A stretch of DNA of 64,000 bases from Selaginella moellendorffii (GCF_000143415.4 NW_003314323.1:872499-936498); one strand, 5' to 3'. Shown: positions 15,279-28,300, numbered from the stretch's first letter. Notes: generated by a model not told the origin, from the sequence alone. Made by a program: numbers and translations.

Positions 15279-15551
15279 CTTGGTCTTAGACTTAGACTTA
15301 GACTTGGATGTAATCTCGGTCTTAGGTTTAGTCTTTGTCTTAATTTTGGTCTCGGTCTCGGATGCAATCTTGAACTCCATCCGGACTCTATCTCAAACTC
15401 CATTTTAGACTTCATCTTGGACTCCATCTCAAACTCTATCTCAATCTCCATCTTGGATTCCACTTCAAATCCATTTCGGACTCCATTTAAGATTCTATCT
15501 CAAACTCTTTCTCAAACTCTATCTTAGACTCCTTCTTAGACTCAATCTTGA
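15279..15551 (+). repeat. Degenerate hexamer/dodecamer tandem repeat
   Basis: Starts as TTAGAC repeated three times and grades into variants of ATCTCAAACTCC and ATCTTGGACTCC. The left flank of the retrotransposon (8018-8039) ends in TTAGACTTG, so the element seems to have inserted at the edge of this array. Confidence 0.7.
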
Positions 15552-17081
15552 CACTTGTTATGTGTTAGTCCTTCTTGTATCCCTTTCTAGAGACTTATTC
15601 ATTGATTGCTTCATGTTGTTCTTTGAACACTTCATTGGGAATTCCACTCCCATTTTTTACTTTTCAAGTTGAAGCTTTTGGTCTAACATGTTATGCTTGT
15701 TAAACTCTTGCTTTAATCACTGCTATGTGGCACACTTTCAATTCCACTTTAGAGGCTTAGGGATTTGTGTTTCATAATAGTGTTTTTCATTTTCATTAGC
15801 AATCCTTGTTTGTGGACCTTGTAATGACATATAAATTCATGTTGAGTTTCACAACAATTTGGACTGCAACCAAGACATGTTTGTACAAATGTATTTTCAT
15901 TTTGTTTATGAGATTAAGTTGTTTATGCAGAAGCAAACATAATCTTTTCAAGGGATATAATTTACATGATCTTTACTTCTATTCTCCTTTCAACAATTTT
16001 AGGTTGATTCTTCCATGGCTTGCTAAATAAATTCCTCAATCTTGTGCCTACCTACCATGGCAAAAGATCAAGATACTGCAAGAAAGGTGGTGGAGGAGCA
16101 TCAAAGATTTTATAGCATAGGCTGGGAAAAGAACTTGAGCATCAAAGATTTTGTAGAATAGGCTGGTTTATGATGTTTTTTTGTATCAAAGTTGCATCAT
16201 CATTAATTGTTTTACTCTCCAAGTATTCATGTACTTATTAGAGGTTTGCTTATAGGAAAATCTGAAACTTTTAAAGATTGCTTCATTAGGAAAGTGGCAA
16301 AAAAGAATTCAAGTTCACCCTATTTGTCCTTAAGTTAATTGGAAAGGGGTAATTACTTCCTTATGATTATTTTATCTTTATTGATCCCCTAAAGTTTTTC
16401 AAAAATCCATCATAATAATATATCCAAATCTTATTTCATGATTACATACATTAAATGCTAGTTATCATATGCAAATCTTCATCTTAACAAAAACTAACTC
16501 CTCAACTCAAACCTGTTTCAAACTCTCAACTTATGCTGGGCAATTTCTAATTTAATATAGATATGAGAAATTATCACATTCACTTTGGTATGAAGTTTGC
16601 AGTAATCAAATTTCAAATATAAAATTGTATATTCCAAAAGGATATTGAAGCATGAGTGTCTTATATTATCAAGAAAATTACATAAATTCTAATGATTTAT
16701 TTCTAGCATAATATTGGCAATGGAATCCCACCTAATACTAGTGATCTAAATCACTCCACAGTAAACCAGACTTAAAACGTGATCTCAAAGAACAAACACT
16801 CCATACTTTTTCACACTCAATGAACGATGTGGCCTAACCATCTAGTCTAACTTCTTCTCCTCAAAGGCCCTATAATTTAACACTCTTTGAATCCTTCACA
16901 CTATTGTGTAGCAGAATTCCTTTTCCAGGCTCACATCCAAGCCCTCCCCAGAAAAAACAGGCACTCATACAAGCTCTATCATCCCAGCCAAGCAGTCCAT
17001 AGAACTTATCGCTAGCTGTAGAAGTAGTAAAACTTAAGAGCTTCGAATTTTCCATCTAGGAAGTATACAAAAAAGGCTTTC
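15552..17081. other. Intergenic DNA, AT-rich
   Basis: No gene could be supported. Short ORFs at 15806-16030 (+) and 16870-17055 (-) have no conserved features; the second lies in the probable 3' UTR of RPP2. Confidence 0.5.
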
Positions 17082-17560
17082 TCAGTCGAACAAGCTGAAT
17101 CCCATGTCCTGCAGTAAGAAAAAGAATAATAAGTGACCGAACACACAAACAAAAAGGAAAGCACTTACATCGTCCGATTCTTCCTTTTCTTCCTTCTTCT
17201 CTTCTTTCTTCTCTTCCTCGGCAGCTGGAGCAGCGCCACCAGTCGCTGCGGCACCGCCACCTCCCCCACCGGCGGCCATCACTGCTCCGCCACCGCCTCC
17301 ACCCCCGGAAGCAAATTTCTGGCTCCCCAGCTGGAGCAGCTCGTTCACGTCCTTGCCCTCCACCAGCTTGTAGAACAGGTCGAGCCTATCCTCCTCCACA
17401 TCCGCGCCCACTGAAAGAGGGATTTTCGCGTCTCTAAACACAACAAACTCGATCGATCTCCAGATCTCGTACCTGAGGCGAGGATTCCCTTGACATCGTC
17501 GGGCGATGGCGCGCCGTTTCCAGCGAGCATCGCCAGGAGGTACGCCGCGACTACCTTCAT
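17082..17560 (-). CDS. RPP2: 60S acidic ribosomal protein P2
   Basis: Three exons on the minus strand: 17473-17560, 17169-17410, 17082-17108, giving 118 residues. P2 binds with P1 and P0 to form the ribosomal stalk that recruits translation GTPases in the cytosol. The N-terminus [14 protein letters not shown] and the segment [13 protein letters not shown] are P2-type dimerisation-domain sequences. They are followed by a Gly/Ala hinge (about 70-95), a Lys/Glu tract, and the invariant C-terminal tail ending [12 protein letters not shown]. The last exon encodes only 8 residues, yet completes the tail exactly, which supports the splice model. The start is the ATG at 17560; an upstream TTG is in frame but not needed. 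The length is normal for plant P2. A telo-box lies just upstream, as in many plant translation genes. Confidence 0.95.
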
Positions 17561-17640
17561 GACGCGCCGCCGCAAAGAAACCAGAAACCTAGAACCCTTA
17601 AAGCCCTAATTTCTTCTCGCCCATAAACCCTAAATTCCTG
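17561..17640. promoter_or_regulatory. Divergent promoter RPP2/TMEM14 with telo-box
   Basis: Only 80 bp separate the two start codons, so both 5' UTRs and the core promoter share this space. AAACCCTA at 17625-17632 is a telo-box (interstitial telomere-like motif), a known element of plant ribosomal-protein and cell-cycle promoters. Further CCCTAA-like repeats (17595-17612) flank it. Confidence 0.65.
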
Positions 17641-18440
17641 ATGCTGTTATCCCAGAGGCTCACGCTCGCCTATGCGGCAATCGTTGGAGGTAGGCAAGCG
17701 ATCGAGGGATGGATCGGTCGATCGCGTCGGCATTTGATCGGTTTTTCTTCTTGTTTCGCGCAGTGGGCGGCATTATCGGCTATTTGAAGAGGAGGAGCGC
17801 CATGTCCTTGGTGTCTGGAATAGTCTCGTCTTGTCTCTTGGTGTATGTACACACGCAGCTGCCTGTGAATCCAGTGGTGGCTTCGTCGCTCGGACTTGGT
17901 AAGAAGATCGAAGAACTCTCGTGATTTCCTGGCTATTATTCTCTCCACTTTCTGTTCCATGGAAGACTTGGGCTTCGACTTCGAAAGCTGGTTTTGTTTT
18001 GTCATCCTTGCTTACCTGGTTTGGCTGAAAGGTATAGATTTCTTGTTTGAATCTTCGTGCTCGTCACTCGCTCGCCACGATTTTGTGAGATCATTGTGTG
18101 AGACGACTGACTTTTTCTTTGATACTGTTCTTAAGACTTCCGATGATTTCGCAGCTTGAGTAGCATCGCTGGCGATTCCAAATTCCTGTTGGATGTGGAT
18201 GTGTGACTGACTGACTCGAGCACTTCTGCTCCTCCCTCTGACTTGACAATGGTTGCTTTTTTCTTTTTTTTGGTTTTCATCCCAGGAGTTTCAGCTCTTC
18301 TTCTAGTTGCCATGGGCAACCGCTTCCAGAAAACTGGCAAGCTTTTCCCCGCTGGGATCGTCGCGCTACTCTCATTTATCATGACCGGTGGCTATCTCCA
18401 CGGGATCATCCACACTCGGTCACACGCCACTTATACTTAA
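17641..18440 (+). CDS. TMEM14 family membrane protein
   Basis: Three exons, 17641-17689, 17764-17898 and 18286-18440, giving 112 residues. The protein is almost entirely hydrophobic with four predicted membrane segments (about 8-25, 30-48, 62-76 and 85-101) separated by short basic loops (LKRRSAMSL, NRFQKTGKLFPAG). Gly-rich helices ending in GGYLHG are typical of TMEM14/UPF0136, the family that includes plant FAX fatty-acid exporters. The short length without an N-terminal transit peptide fits the small cytosolic-membrane or ER members (FAX5-7 type) better than plastid FAX1. The substrate is inferred from the family only. The gene is divergent from RPP2. Confidence 0.85.
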
Positions 18441-18542
18441 AAACTCCTTTCGGCTAGGCTTGAAACGTTCGGTGACGGATCTCTCGCGCTCGTTATAATT
18501 TAGTTTGCCATCGTTTTCTCGCATCTCTTTCTCCCTCACGCT

Positions 18543-19152
18543 ATGTTGGAAGAGCAGGACTCTTCAAAGCTGGATTTGAGTGATTCTCTTTCCACCTTTA
18601 AAGCTAAAGTGTCTCTCTCTGTTCAGTCTCGACGTCGTGGTACTACTCCTTGCTGGATTTCTACGGTAAGCAAAGATAAGACGCAGGCAAACAAAACGTG
18701 GGCTCGCTTTGTTTACACTATTCCCTCCTAACTGCCACTAAACTTTGCGGCGTTTTTCACATTGCAGGTGGTCAGTCGGGCGGTGCACAGGTCGCCATTG
18801 CCGAGATTTTCGCCACGATGCCAGCTCGTGAGAAATCGCAAATAATCGCCGCAAAGCGCGAGGCGTTTCTTCTCTCTTTGAGAAGTTTATGTTTGTCGCT
18901 GCTGTGCATCAACCAGGGGGATACCAACTCGCCAGCCTCCGAGAGGCACTCATTTTCCTTCCTCGGAGGCACGCTTTCTTGACTTTGTAACCTCCCTTTG
19001 TTCTTTCTTTACCTCTTTTCACTGCGAGCCAGCACGAGATCAGAGTTGCAGCCGAGACAAAACTTCTCGAGAACAACTTGGTTGACAAACTCGCGATAGA
19101 AGCCCAGCGATCACATTCCCAGGAACATTCGAGGCAGCAGCTCCAAAGGTAG
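18543..19152 (+). CDS. Possible small gene, not recognised
   Basis: A weak model. Exon 1 would be 18543-18665 (41 codons from ATG, ending at a good GTAAGC donor) and exon 2 18768-18845 after a TTGCAG acceptor, giving 66 residues with a Ser/Arg-rich sequence and no known domain. In other frames, 18818-18900 encodes a charged stretch (MPAREKSQIIAAKREAF) and 19030-19152 encodes a helical, Glu/Gln-rich stretch (AAETKLLENNLVDKLAIEAQ), either of which could be a real exon of a coiled-coil protein. I cannot join all pieces in one frame. Treat as a candidate transcribed region only. Confidence 0.22.
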
Positions 19153-19530
19153 CGTAATCCGGATCGCAACCTTGCAGTTGGTCAATTTGCGTATGTGATC
19201 GTTTGCTCCTTTCCGGAAAGCGAACAGGAAAAACTGGGAGCGCGAGTTTCTTCTCGGCGCGAAGGAGACAGTGACGATGATGATGGTCGCTCGGTGGGGG
19301 TCAAGTCCTTACTCGAGTGATTGTGATTTCGTGCGCATCATCTTTCGGATTTCTCGATGATAATGGCCGGCACAAGACTTGAAACACGTTTTTTGGAGCG
19401 TCCGTGACACGCTAAAAAGCGGTGGCGCGTTTGTTCCAAGGCCCCTTTAGTTTACAGAAACAAACGTGGAAGTGTTTCACTGTCGCCGTTCTCTTTAGAG
19501 AAGAGACATTTTATTTCAGTGTCAAGAGTG

Positions 19531-19652
19531 TATTTATTGGCTTCGACCATCTTTTCTTTATTCCATGAAAAAATTGCGTATGCTAAGCGTGTGTTTATTG
19601 GTTTCGACCATCTTTTCTTTATTCCATGAAAGAATTGCGTATGCTAAGCGTA
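19531..19652. repeat. 61-bp tandem duplication (two copies)
   Basis: TATTGG(C/T)TTCGACC... and the following 61 bp are near-perfect copies ending TGCGTATGCTAAGCGT. The pair lies 125-245 bp beyond the JAZ stop codon and could be part of its 3' UTR or terminator. Confidence 0.85.
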
Positions 19653-19776
19653 TGTTTTGGTCATATTCACAATCACAAGTGTCAAACAGAAGAAGAGAAA
19701 AGAACAGAAAAAGAACGAATCAAAATTGTCTGTGATGGTCGATCGATCAATCGATCGAGAGCTTGGCCTCGATTTT

Positions 19777-20929
19777 TTAGTAGATTTGGAGAAAAGACGG
19801 CGGTTGAATCATCTCCCGACGAAGCTGGTGCTGCTTCCTCGGTGGCGAACGGGGCGGAGTTTTGGGCTTGGAAGACGAGACGCTCTCCTTGTCAGACTTC
19901 GCAAAGAGTCTGAGGATCCCAAGAAAAAAAACAGAAAACACTCAGCACTAGATCTGTGCGAATCCAAGTTGTCTACTCACATACCTGTCCTTTCGCTTCT
20001 CGAGGAATCTGTGAAGAGAAGCCTTCCTCGCCTGTGGAAGATCCGCCACTGTAAAAACACCACGGCCCAGTAAGAACGACAGCCAATGAAACGAAGAATC
20101 CAAAACTTACGAGTAAAGGAAGGTATGGAGACAGCGGGCTTGGCGTCCTTTCCGGCGCTCGCGAGGAACTTTTCGGTGTGGGAGGCCGACGAGCACGTCG
20201 CATTTCCTGCCAAGATCATAATCGCCTGGGCCATATCGTCCGTGACGTCGTCAAAGACATAGACCATCCCATTGTAAAAGAGTGTGAGAGGAGCCCCTTT
20301 TGCCACCTCGGCTCTGCAAAGAAGAACAAAAGATCCAAAGGGAAGATGTGAGTGGTGGTCTCTAAAACTCTCTTGATCGATCTTACCTCTCTTTTTCCGC
20401 GGCGAGATCGCTCTGGATTTCGTAAAAGATGGGCCTCACGTCGTCGGTCGCTGCTGCTGCCTGGACACCAATCCGCTGTCGCTTGATACCGACGTCCTGG
20501 ATCGAGCCCAACAAAGGCAGCGTCAACGCGTCCCCATTTTCGGCGGAGCGCGCGCTGTGACACGGCGCGGCTGCATTGAGACCAAAGAACAAATCAGCAA
20601 AGAATGATAGATGGAATGGAACTCTCTCTCTCTCTCTCTCTCTCTTTTGATATTTCACGCTTCCTACCTTTTCGCTTGAGACGCTGCTCATAAAGCTCCT
20701 TGAGATGCACGATGGCACTGGGCGGAAGCTTCTCGGAGAGTTGTATCTTGTCGGTGGAGGATTCCTCCAAGGAAGAACCGCCGCCGCCGCCACCGACCGA
20801 GAGCTTCTTTCCAAACAGCGTCACGGTGTCCGCGGCAGCCGACGATCGCCTCTGCTGCTTCAAGCCCCGCAGCTCGATGATCTGCTTGAGCGTGCGGACG
20901 AGGTCCGTCTCGTTGTGTCCCGCCGCCAT
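19777..20929 (-). CDS. JAZ: Jasmonate ZIM-domain (JAZ) repressor
   Basis: Five exons on the minus strand: 20668-20929, 20387-20570, 20111-20313, 19985-20048 and 19777-19909, in frame, 281 residues. JAZ proteins repress MYC transcription factors in the nucleus and are degraded through COI1 when jasmonate (dinor-OPDA in non-seed plants) is present. The ZIM/TIFY domain lies at about 155-183, with the core TLFYNG (a variant of TIFYxG). The Jas motif follows at about 218-240 (LPQARKASLHRFLEKRKDR), containing the degron-like LPxAR and the SLxRFLxKRK helix. An intron splits the Jas motif immediately after KRKDR, the conserved position of the JAZ Jas intron. The first Gly-rich 90 residues are unannotated. 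Intron 1 carries a (CT)n tract. The start is the ATG at 20929. Confidence 0.9.
20622..20645. repeat. (CT)n microsatellite in JAZ intron 1
   Basis: Twelve CT units; on the gene strand this is a GA run inside the first intron. Confidence 0.9.
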
Positions 20930-21051
20930 TGCGCGATCGACTGCCAAGCTACCTCGGACAATAGACCAGAAACACGCGCTCTAGACGTCCCACCAGCACA
21001 TCGGCGCCCGAAATATCGCACAAGCCCCCTCGATCTCTCAAATGCAGCGAT

Positions 21052-21125
21052 CAAGATCGCCAAGAAGCCGCGATTCCTCTCAAGATCGCCAAGAAAAGCC
21101 GCGATTCCTCCCAAGATCGTCAAGA
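21052..21125. repeat. 29-31 bp repeat upstream of JAZ
   Basis: CAAGATCG(C/T)CAAGAA occurs three times (21052, 21081, 21112), the first two copies extending through AGCCGCGATTCCTC. It lies 120-200 bp upstream of the JAZ start codon, in the probable leader or promoter. Confidence 0.8.
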
Positions 21126-21997
21126 ATCACACAAAGATCCCAGCCAAGAACTCGCTCTAGCCCTCTGGCGCTGGTCGACGGGCCTTAAATCGAGAAGAGG
21201 AGCACACAAGAAAAGGAGGAGAAAGAAGAGCGCCTCTTTTTTCGAAGCTGCACGCTTCCTTCCACACGCTTGCTAGCCTGTTTCCACGACTACTCCACCG
21301 CCCACACTACTAGGACCAGCCAAGATCCCTAATCCAAGCTTGCTTATACAACTAAACCCCTTGGCTATTTCTACCGTCCTTCTTCCGGACGGGAGACGAG
21401 GAATCACGACCTAGCCGCTATTCCACTCCACGGAGGGAAAGTTTTAAAAACCACGAGGTTCACTAAACAGCACGTGGAAAATGCGCTTACCTTACCCCCC
21501 CTTTATTTACATTTCACCCTTTACCTTTCACTTTACCCCAGAGCATATTCCCGACACGGGGGTCGGCTGTTCGACTCCTGTCCCAAGCAGGCACTTTTCC
21601 CACCTTTAAAAAAATATTGTACATTATATTAACTTTTAGAACTTCCCCACCCTCGGAAAAAATTTCTCAAGGTTCTTAACTCCCAAAGTCTACGAGCGAG
21701 CTCTTTTTTTCTTTCGTTTTTTCTTCTCTTTTCCTTCGCAAAAGAAGCTGGAAATCCAAATCTTCGAAAGAACGAACGAACATCACCTACCAGTCGGACC
21801 ACCCAACACTTTTCGCAGCTTCTTCAACCTGTAAAAGCAATCCTTGAGCTCTCTGAAGCTTTTACGTAGGTACCTCAACCAATCTTCCCGTTCCCTGCTT
21901 TGTATCAATCCCCAGCGACGAATCAAACGCCCCTCCAAACCTTCTCTTATTTTCGTAAGAGACCATCACCAGCGGCACCACCCACCGCTACCAAGAA
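21126..21997. other. Intergenic DNA between JAZ and TULP
   Basis: Probable JAZ promoter and TULP 3' UTR. No gene is visible. A B-box-like string (21568-21578, TGTTCGACTCC) is not backed by a cloverleaf. Confidence 0.5.
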
Positions 21998-23484
21998 TCA
22001 CTCGCAGGCCAGCTTCGTGTCAAAGCTGCTGAGGCAAATCCCGAATGCCTGGAAAGCCGACAGCGGATACCTGTAGTCCATGGTGAACATATCCTTTCCA
22101 ATCTTCCCAAACTGTAGGAGGACCTTGTCATGGTCCGCGTGAGCCTGTTGCCCCGGCTCCAGAGCGGCCACCAGCTGGAAGTTCTTCACAGAGGCCACTG
22201 TAACACGGCCCCGGAAATTGAGACACCAGCACTGGAGTTGATCGTGCCACCTGGGGGCCTTGTTCTTGAGCACAAGCGGGCCGTCTTTGCTCATCACGCC
22301 GCTGAAAGGGACCACGACTGGAGCTGTGCTGCAGTCCGAGACCTTGGATTTGGAGACCGGGAACGGAAGCTGGGCGTCTTCCAGCGGGTTTGCAAACACC
22401 GTTGGAGTGGGGGCGACGCCGCCTGGGTCCATGGCCGACGCCGGGATGGAGTGTATAGTAACTTGCATTCGCCTCGGCCCCCTCGTCCCGAGTACGTTTA
22501 GCTCGTAGGCGATGTGCGCCACGTTGTAACTCCCGGCGGGGACGCGCGGAGATATCTGTTTGGAGCCGAAGCGTCTCCCAACCCTGCTGTTGGAAGGCAT
22601 TGCGCCAACGTGTGGAGGTTGACTATCATAAATCGTAAACTTGGTACCGAGAAAGTTCGATCTGTTCACAGACACAAAGATCAGACACAATGACATCCAA
22701 AAAACAATGAAAACTTTACCGTAATTTCCCAACGTATGAAGTGCTTCCCCGCGAGAAATCTTCCGGATCGAGGGAAATAATGTAATCGGTGGTTGTCGCA
22801 CGCCTTACCTTCCGTGCTGCCAGGAGAAACTTCCCGTGCTCCTGCAAGCCTGCATCAAAGTCTTCCGTACGTAAGAAACCGCAAAAAAAAACATTAAAGA
22901 GTTGACTTTTCTTACTGGGAGAAAGCCCCAAGCACAAGTGATACGTCGACGTTGCCCTGTCTCGCTTGATGAAACACTGCATGGTAGCATCACGCGGCCC
23001 AGGCTGTGAAGAAAAAACAGAAAGAAAGAAAGCGAGATAAATCCATCAGAATCGTAGAGTAAAAGACCAAACAACACCACCTCACCTGTTTGAGCGATAT
23101 GGGGAAGGTCAGCTTCCCCGACTGCTCGGGCGTCTTGACGAGCTCCTTGGCGATGTCTCTCCACTGGCTGCAAACCTCCGCGCACACCACAACGTTCTTG
23201 CGGGCGGGCCAAGTGTGCTCGCTCGACTCCAGCCGCTGGATCACATCGCGCAGGAGCTCCGGGGGCATGCTCGCCCATCTGCTTTGCTGGAGCACCACCA
23301 CGTCCCTCACCGGCGGCTCGTCCAGCACCACGCTGTGCGACCTCGACCTGTGGTGGTAGGGGAGCCGGACCTCGAAGCTCCGCCTCGAGAGGCTGCCGAT
23401 GCCATCTCTGATGTCTTGAAACTCGCGGAGGATGCTCCTGAGCGGCAGGAGAGACGATGAGGACGACGACTTTTTGCCCGACAT
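21998..23484 (-). CDS. TULP: Tubby-like F-box protein
   Basis: Four exons, 23086-23484, 22916-23003, 22720-22849 and 21998-22661, giving 426 residues. The plant TLP layout is complete: a Ser-rich N-terminus, an F-box at about 58-105 ([17 protein letters not shown], then [13 protein letters not shown]) that should bind SKP1 in an SCF ubiquitin ligase, and a Tubby beta-barrel domain from about 120 to the end. The Tubby signatures are present: [35 protein letters not shown] and the C-terminal FDTKLACE. In the family the Tubby domain binds phosphoinositides and tethers the protein to the plasma membrane until a stimulus releases it. The acceptor of exon 3 was chosen at 22849 because a later AG would break the frame. 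Confidence 0.95.
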
Positions 23485-24060
23485 TGGGAATCAACCAGCT
23501 GTCGCGCAGCGATTCCTCCACCTTCTTCTACAGTAGCAGCGGCAGCGCCCGGATCATTCCGACCAAAGTACACTGCCTCCGCCCACCTAGAAAATCCCCC
23601 ATTCCAGGGAGTGATTATTTCAGATGCGCTGCGGGCCGCGGCGGCAGATCCCTAGCTCCTTTCCAAGATTACCGCAGCCGCGAGCCAGGAATCGACTGAA
23701 TCGAAATTTCGATGCCACAAGGAGAATCTCACCGGCTTGGCGCTACGTGCTAGCGGCGGCGCGGGCCCGCGCCATCCATCGCTCTCTCGCCCTCCATTCT
23801 CTCTCTCTCTCAAACCCTAGCTCAAAGAGAAAAGGGGGAGGGAAAGAGAAGACCTACCCTCGCCCTAGTAGAGTTCTTCCCTAGTGGAGAGTGCAAAACA
23901 AAACCTGGCCACTGCTAAGATGAATGCGACTAAAACGCTCACAGAGGGGCAGTACACGCAATACGTGGGTTTTTGGGCGGGCATTTGGGCGGCCGGGTGT
24001 AATTGCTGGCGCCAGACGATTTCTCCGTGACGTGTCAGAATCCCGCCACGTGTACGCTAC
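23485..24060 (-). promoter_or_regulatory. TULP upstream region with telo-box and G-box
   Basis: A telo-box AAACCCTA (23812-23819) follows a CT-rich stretch. Further up, CACGTG at 24047-24052 (CCACGTGT, an ABRE/G-box context) and TGACGTGTCA at 24028-24037 are candidate bZIP or bHLH sites. Confidence 0.5.
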
Positions 24061-25054
24061 CCGTGTGCCGCAACGAATATGCCTTGCTTATATGTAACCT
24101 TTCAATCATCCACTCGAGACAGAATATGCTCTATTCGAAAATTTGAAAATGATCAATCGGCCGCTTCTGGACGATGCTCCTATGGTGGTGCTGAAAAACC
24201 TTAGAAATTGATGTATTTGAATAGGAAAGTACCATGATTTGTAAGAAAAATATGATATAGGACTTGGCACAAACACCACTATCTTCATTATATGCTCAAC
24301 CAAGCGTGACTTGATGATCTTGATGATGCATCTATAGACCTGGAAACACTCAATTCACCTCAGGCAGAACAATTGTGCCGCCAACAAGAGGCATTAGTTA
24401 CCCCAAAAACAAAAGTGAATAGCGCTCAAGCCGAGAGAAGGTAAGCTAGAGGCCTCGAAGAACAGTCCTTTCGAAGCATTCTTTATCCTGATAAAAGCGA
24501 AACCACACCGACGATTAATTTCAACAGCTTAGATGGATTAACGAAAACTTTCGTCCTCCACTTACCTCCACTGAATCGTGGCGAGTCGAGGACGATCCAC
24601 TTCAAAAGGCCCGAGCTCTGGAAGTCAAACTTAAAAAGCCACAAGGCAGAAAGAGGAGATAGAAGAAGAAAAAAGAAAAAAAAAAAAACCAGTGTGCATC
24701 AAAAAGAAGGGATATGAGCTCACGAGCCACGAGCCAAAGACCTCTTTTTACCGGATACTCTTCTATACACCTGAAGCCTTATGCGCGGCCTTTTTCGAAC
24801 TATAAGTTTTCATGAGGCTTCCATCTTCTGTCAAAAAAAAAAAAAAAGTAGATAAAGATCATGGTTAAAACAATGCACCAATGCCCCCCACACCCAGGTG
24901 CAAGTCTCTCTGCCTAACTCGCATATAAATACATACAGCATTAAGCTAGCAGCAGCACACAAATTGTTAGAAGGAACCTACAGCCTACGTCCTGAAAGAC
25001 TGAAAAACCTCACCACCAGGACTGCAAGCAGAAACCACGACTTACAGGCAGTTT
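24061..25054. other. Intergenic DNA, probable HAM 3' UTR
   Basis: No supportable gene. There are A-rich tracts at 24660-24690 and 24833-24846. The last few hundred bases should be the 3' UTR of the acetyltransferase gene. Confidence 0.5.
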
Positions 25055-27101
<2,047 letters not shown>

Positions 27102-27254
27102 TCCCTAAGTCCTCAGCATCGATAAAACCCTAGCCCTAAACCTAGCGCCATAGCCAGATAGTTTTTTGTCCACGTGGACGCCACTGAGCATATCCCTAAG
27201 AATATTCTATTTGGGGTTTAGGGCTCAGGGTTTCCTTATAATCGCGCTCGATCG
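27102..27254. promoter_or_regulatory. Divergent promoter HAM/ICln with telo-box and G-box
   Basis: 153 bp separate the two start codons. It contains AAACCCTA (27125-27132) and a palindromic G-box GTCCACGTGGAC (27168-27179). Confidence 0.6.
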
Positions 27255-28175
27255 ATGAAGAGCGGTGGTCTCGTCGCTGTGCCAAACCGCGGCGGCGATG
27301 GCGCGCCGATTCTGGACGAGGCCGAGGGCGAGAGCTTCGCGATGCTGCAGCCGTTCGTGGGAATCGTGCTTGGCGACTCGGATGCTCAAGAATCCGGGAC
27401 TCTCTACATCACGACGAGGTAAATCTTCGTGATCCCCCATTCTCTTTTGAAATTCTTTTGAAATATTTGATTCCAACAGGAGGCTCGTGTGGCTGAGTGA
27501 TCGCGACATTGGCAAAGGCTATGCTGTGGATTTTCTTTCCTTGTCTATGCACGCCATCTCCAGGGACCTGGAAGCTTATCCTTCGCCTTGCGTGTACTGC
27601 CAGGTATGTTTTCAGGGACTTTGCCTCCTTGGAGTAGAGTGATTTACCGTGTGAGTTTAGATCGAAAACGGTGACGACGAGTACTGCGAAGACGATGAAG
27701 AGGAAGAAGAGGATGAAGTTGCCAATGGCGACGCAAATCTGTCCAAAATACGAGAAATGCGGCTTGTGCCACAGGATCCAGCAGTGTGTATCCTTTTTTC
27801 TCCCAGTTGCTCGTAGATGAATGGTGGCCAGACTGGTTATCCTTGACGACGAACTGTAGTGGATAACATATTCCAGGTCCTCTGCGAGTGTGCTGCCTTG
27901 AATCCCGATCCTCAAGGAGGTATAGTTTTCCCTTCGTGTTATGCTCGTTGTTTTAGTTTCTGACTCGATGTTTCATAGAACGAGAAGGCGAGGGCGAGTG
28001 GTTCTTCAATGCTGAAGAAGTGATGGCAAGCGAAAATCTGGAGCGTGGAATGGAAGGGGTAAAAGTTTTCATCTATTTCCGTGCCTTTCTTGTCTAACAT
28101 GGTTCCTTCGCTTCACAGTTAGAAGTCCAGGACTCAAGGTTTGAGGATGCCGAAGAAGATCCCGAGGATGAGTAA
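27255..28175 (+). CDS. ICLN: Methylosome subunit ICln
   Basis: Six exons: 27255-27418, 27480-27603, 27661-27787, 27860-27919, 27979-28058, 28119-28175; 203 residues. ICln (pICln) holds Sm proteins as a chaperone and presents them to PRMT5 for arginine methylation during snRNP assembly in the cytosol. The PH-like fold is recognisable: GTLYITTRRLVWLS, then YAVDFLSLSMHAISRDLEAY and CVYCQIE. Acidic loops follow (DDEYCEDDEEEEEDE), then DNIFQVLCECAALNPDP and the acidic C-terminal tail with GEWFF. The donor of exon 3 (27788) was chosen because only it restores the conserved LDNIF. The length fits the family (about 200-240). Confidence 0.93.
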
Positions 28176-28300
28176 ACCATCTCCATTTTTAATTTCTCTT
28201 TCTTTTTCCTTGCTAAGCTAACGCTTTCTAATCGACCGATTCTGTACAACACTTTCTAGCTCAATGCTACACGTTTTGTATCAAATGGTATGCCCCGGTT

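Noticed and set aside
21541-21595. Possible tRNA- or SINE-like B-box (TGTTCGACTCC)
   Set aside because: No paired acceptor, D- or anticodon arm can be drawn around it.
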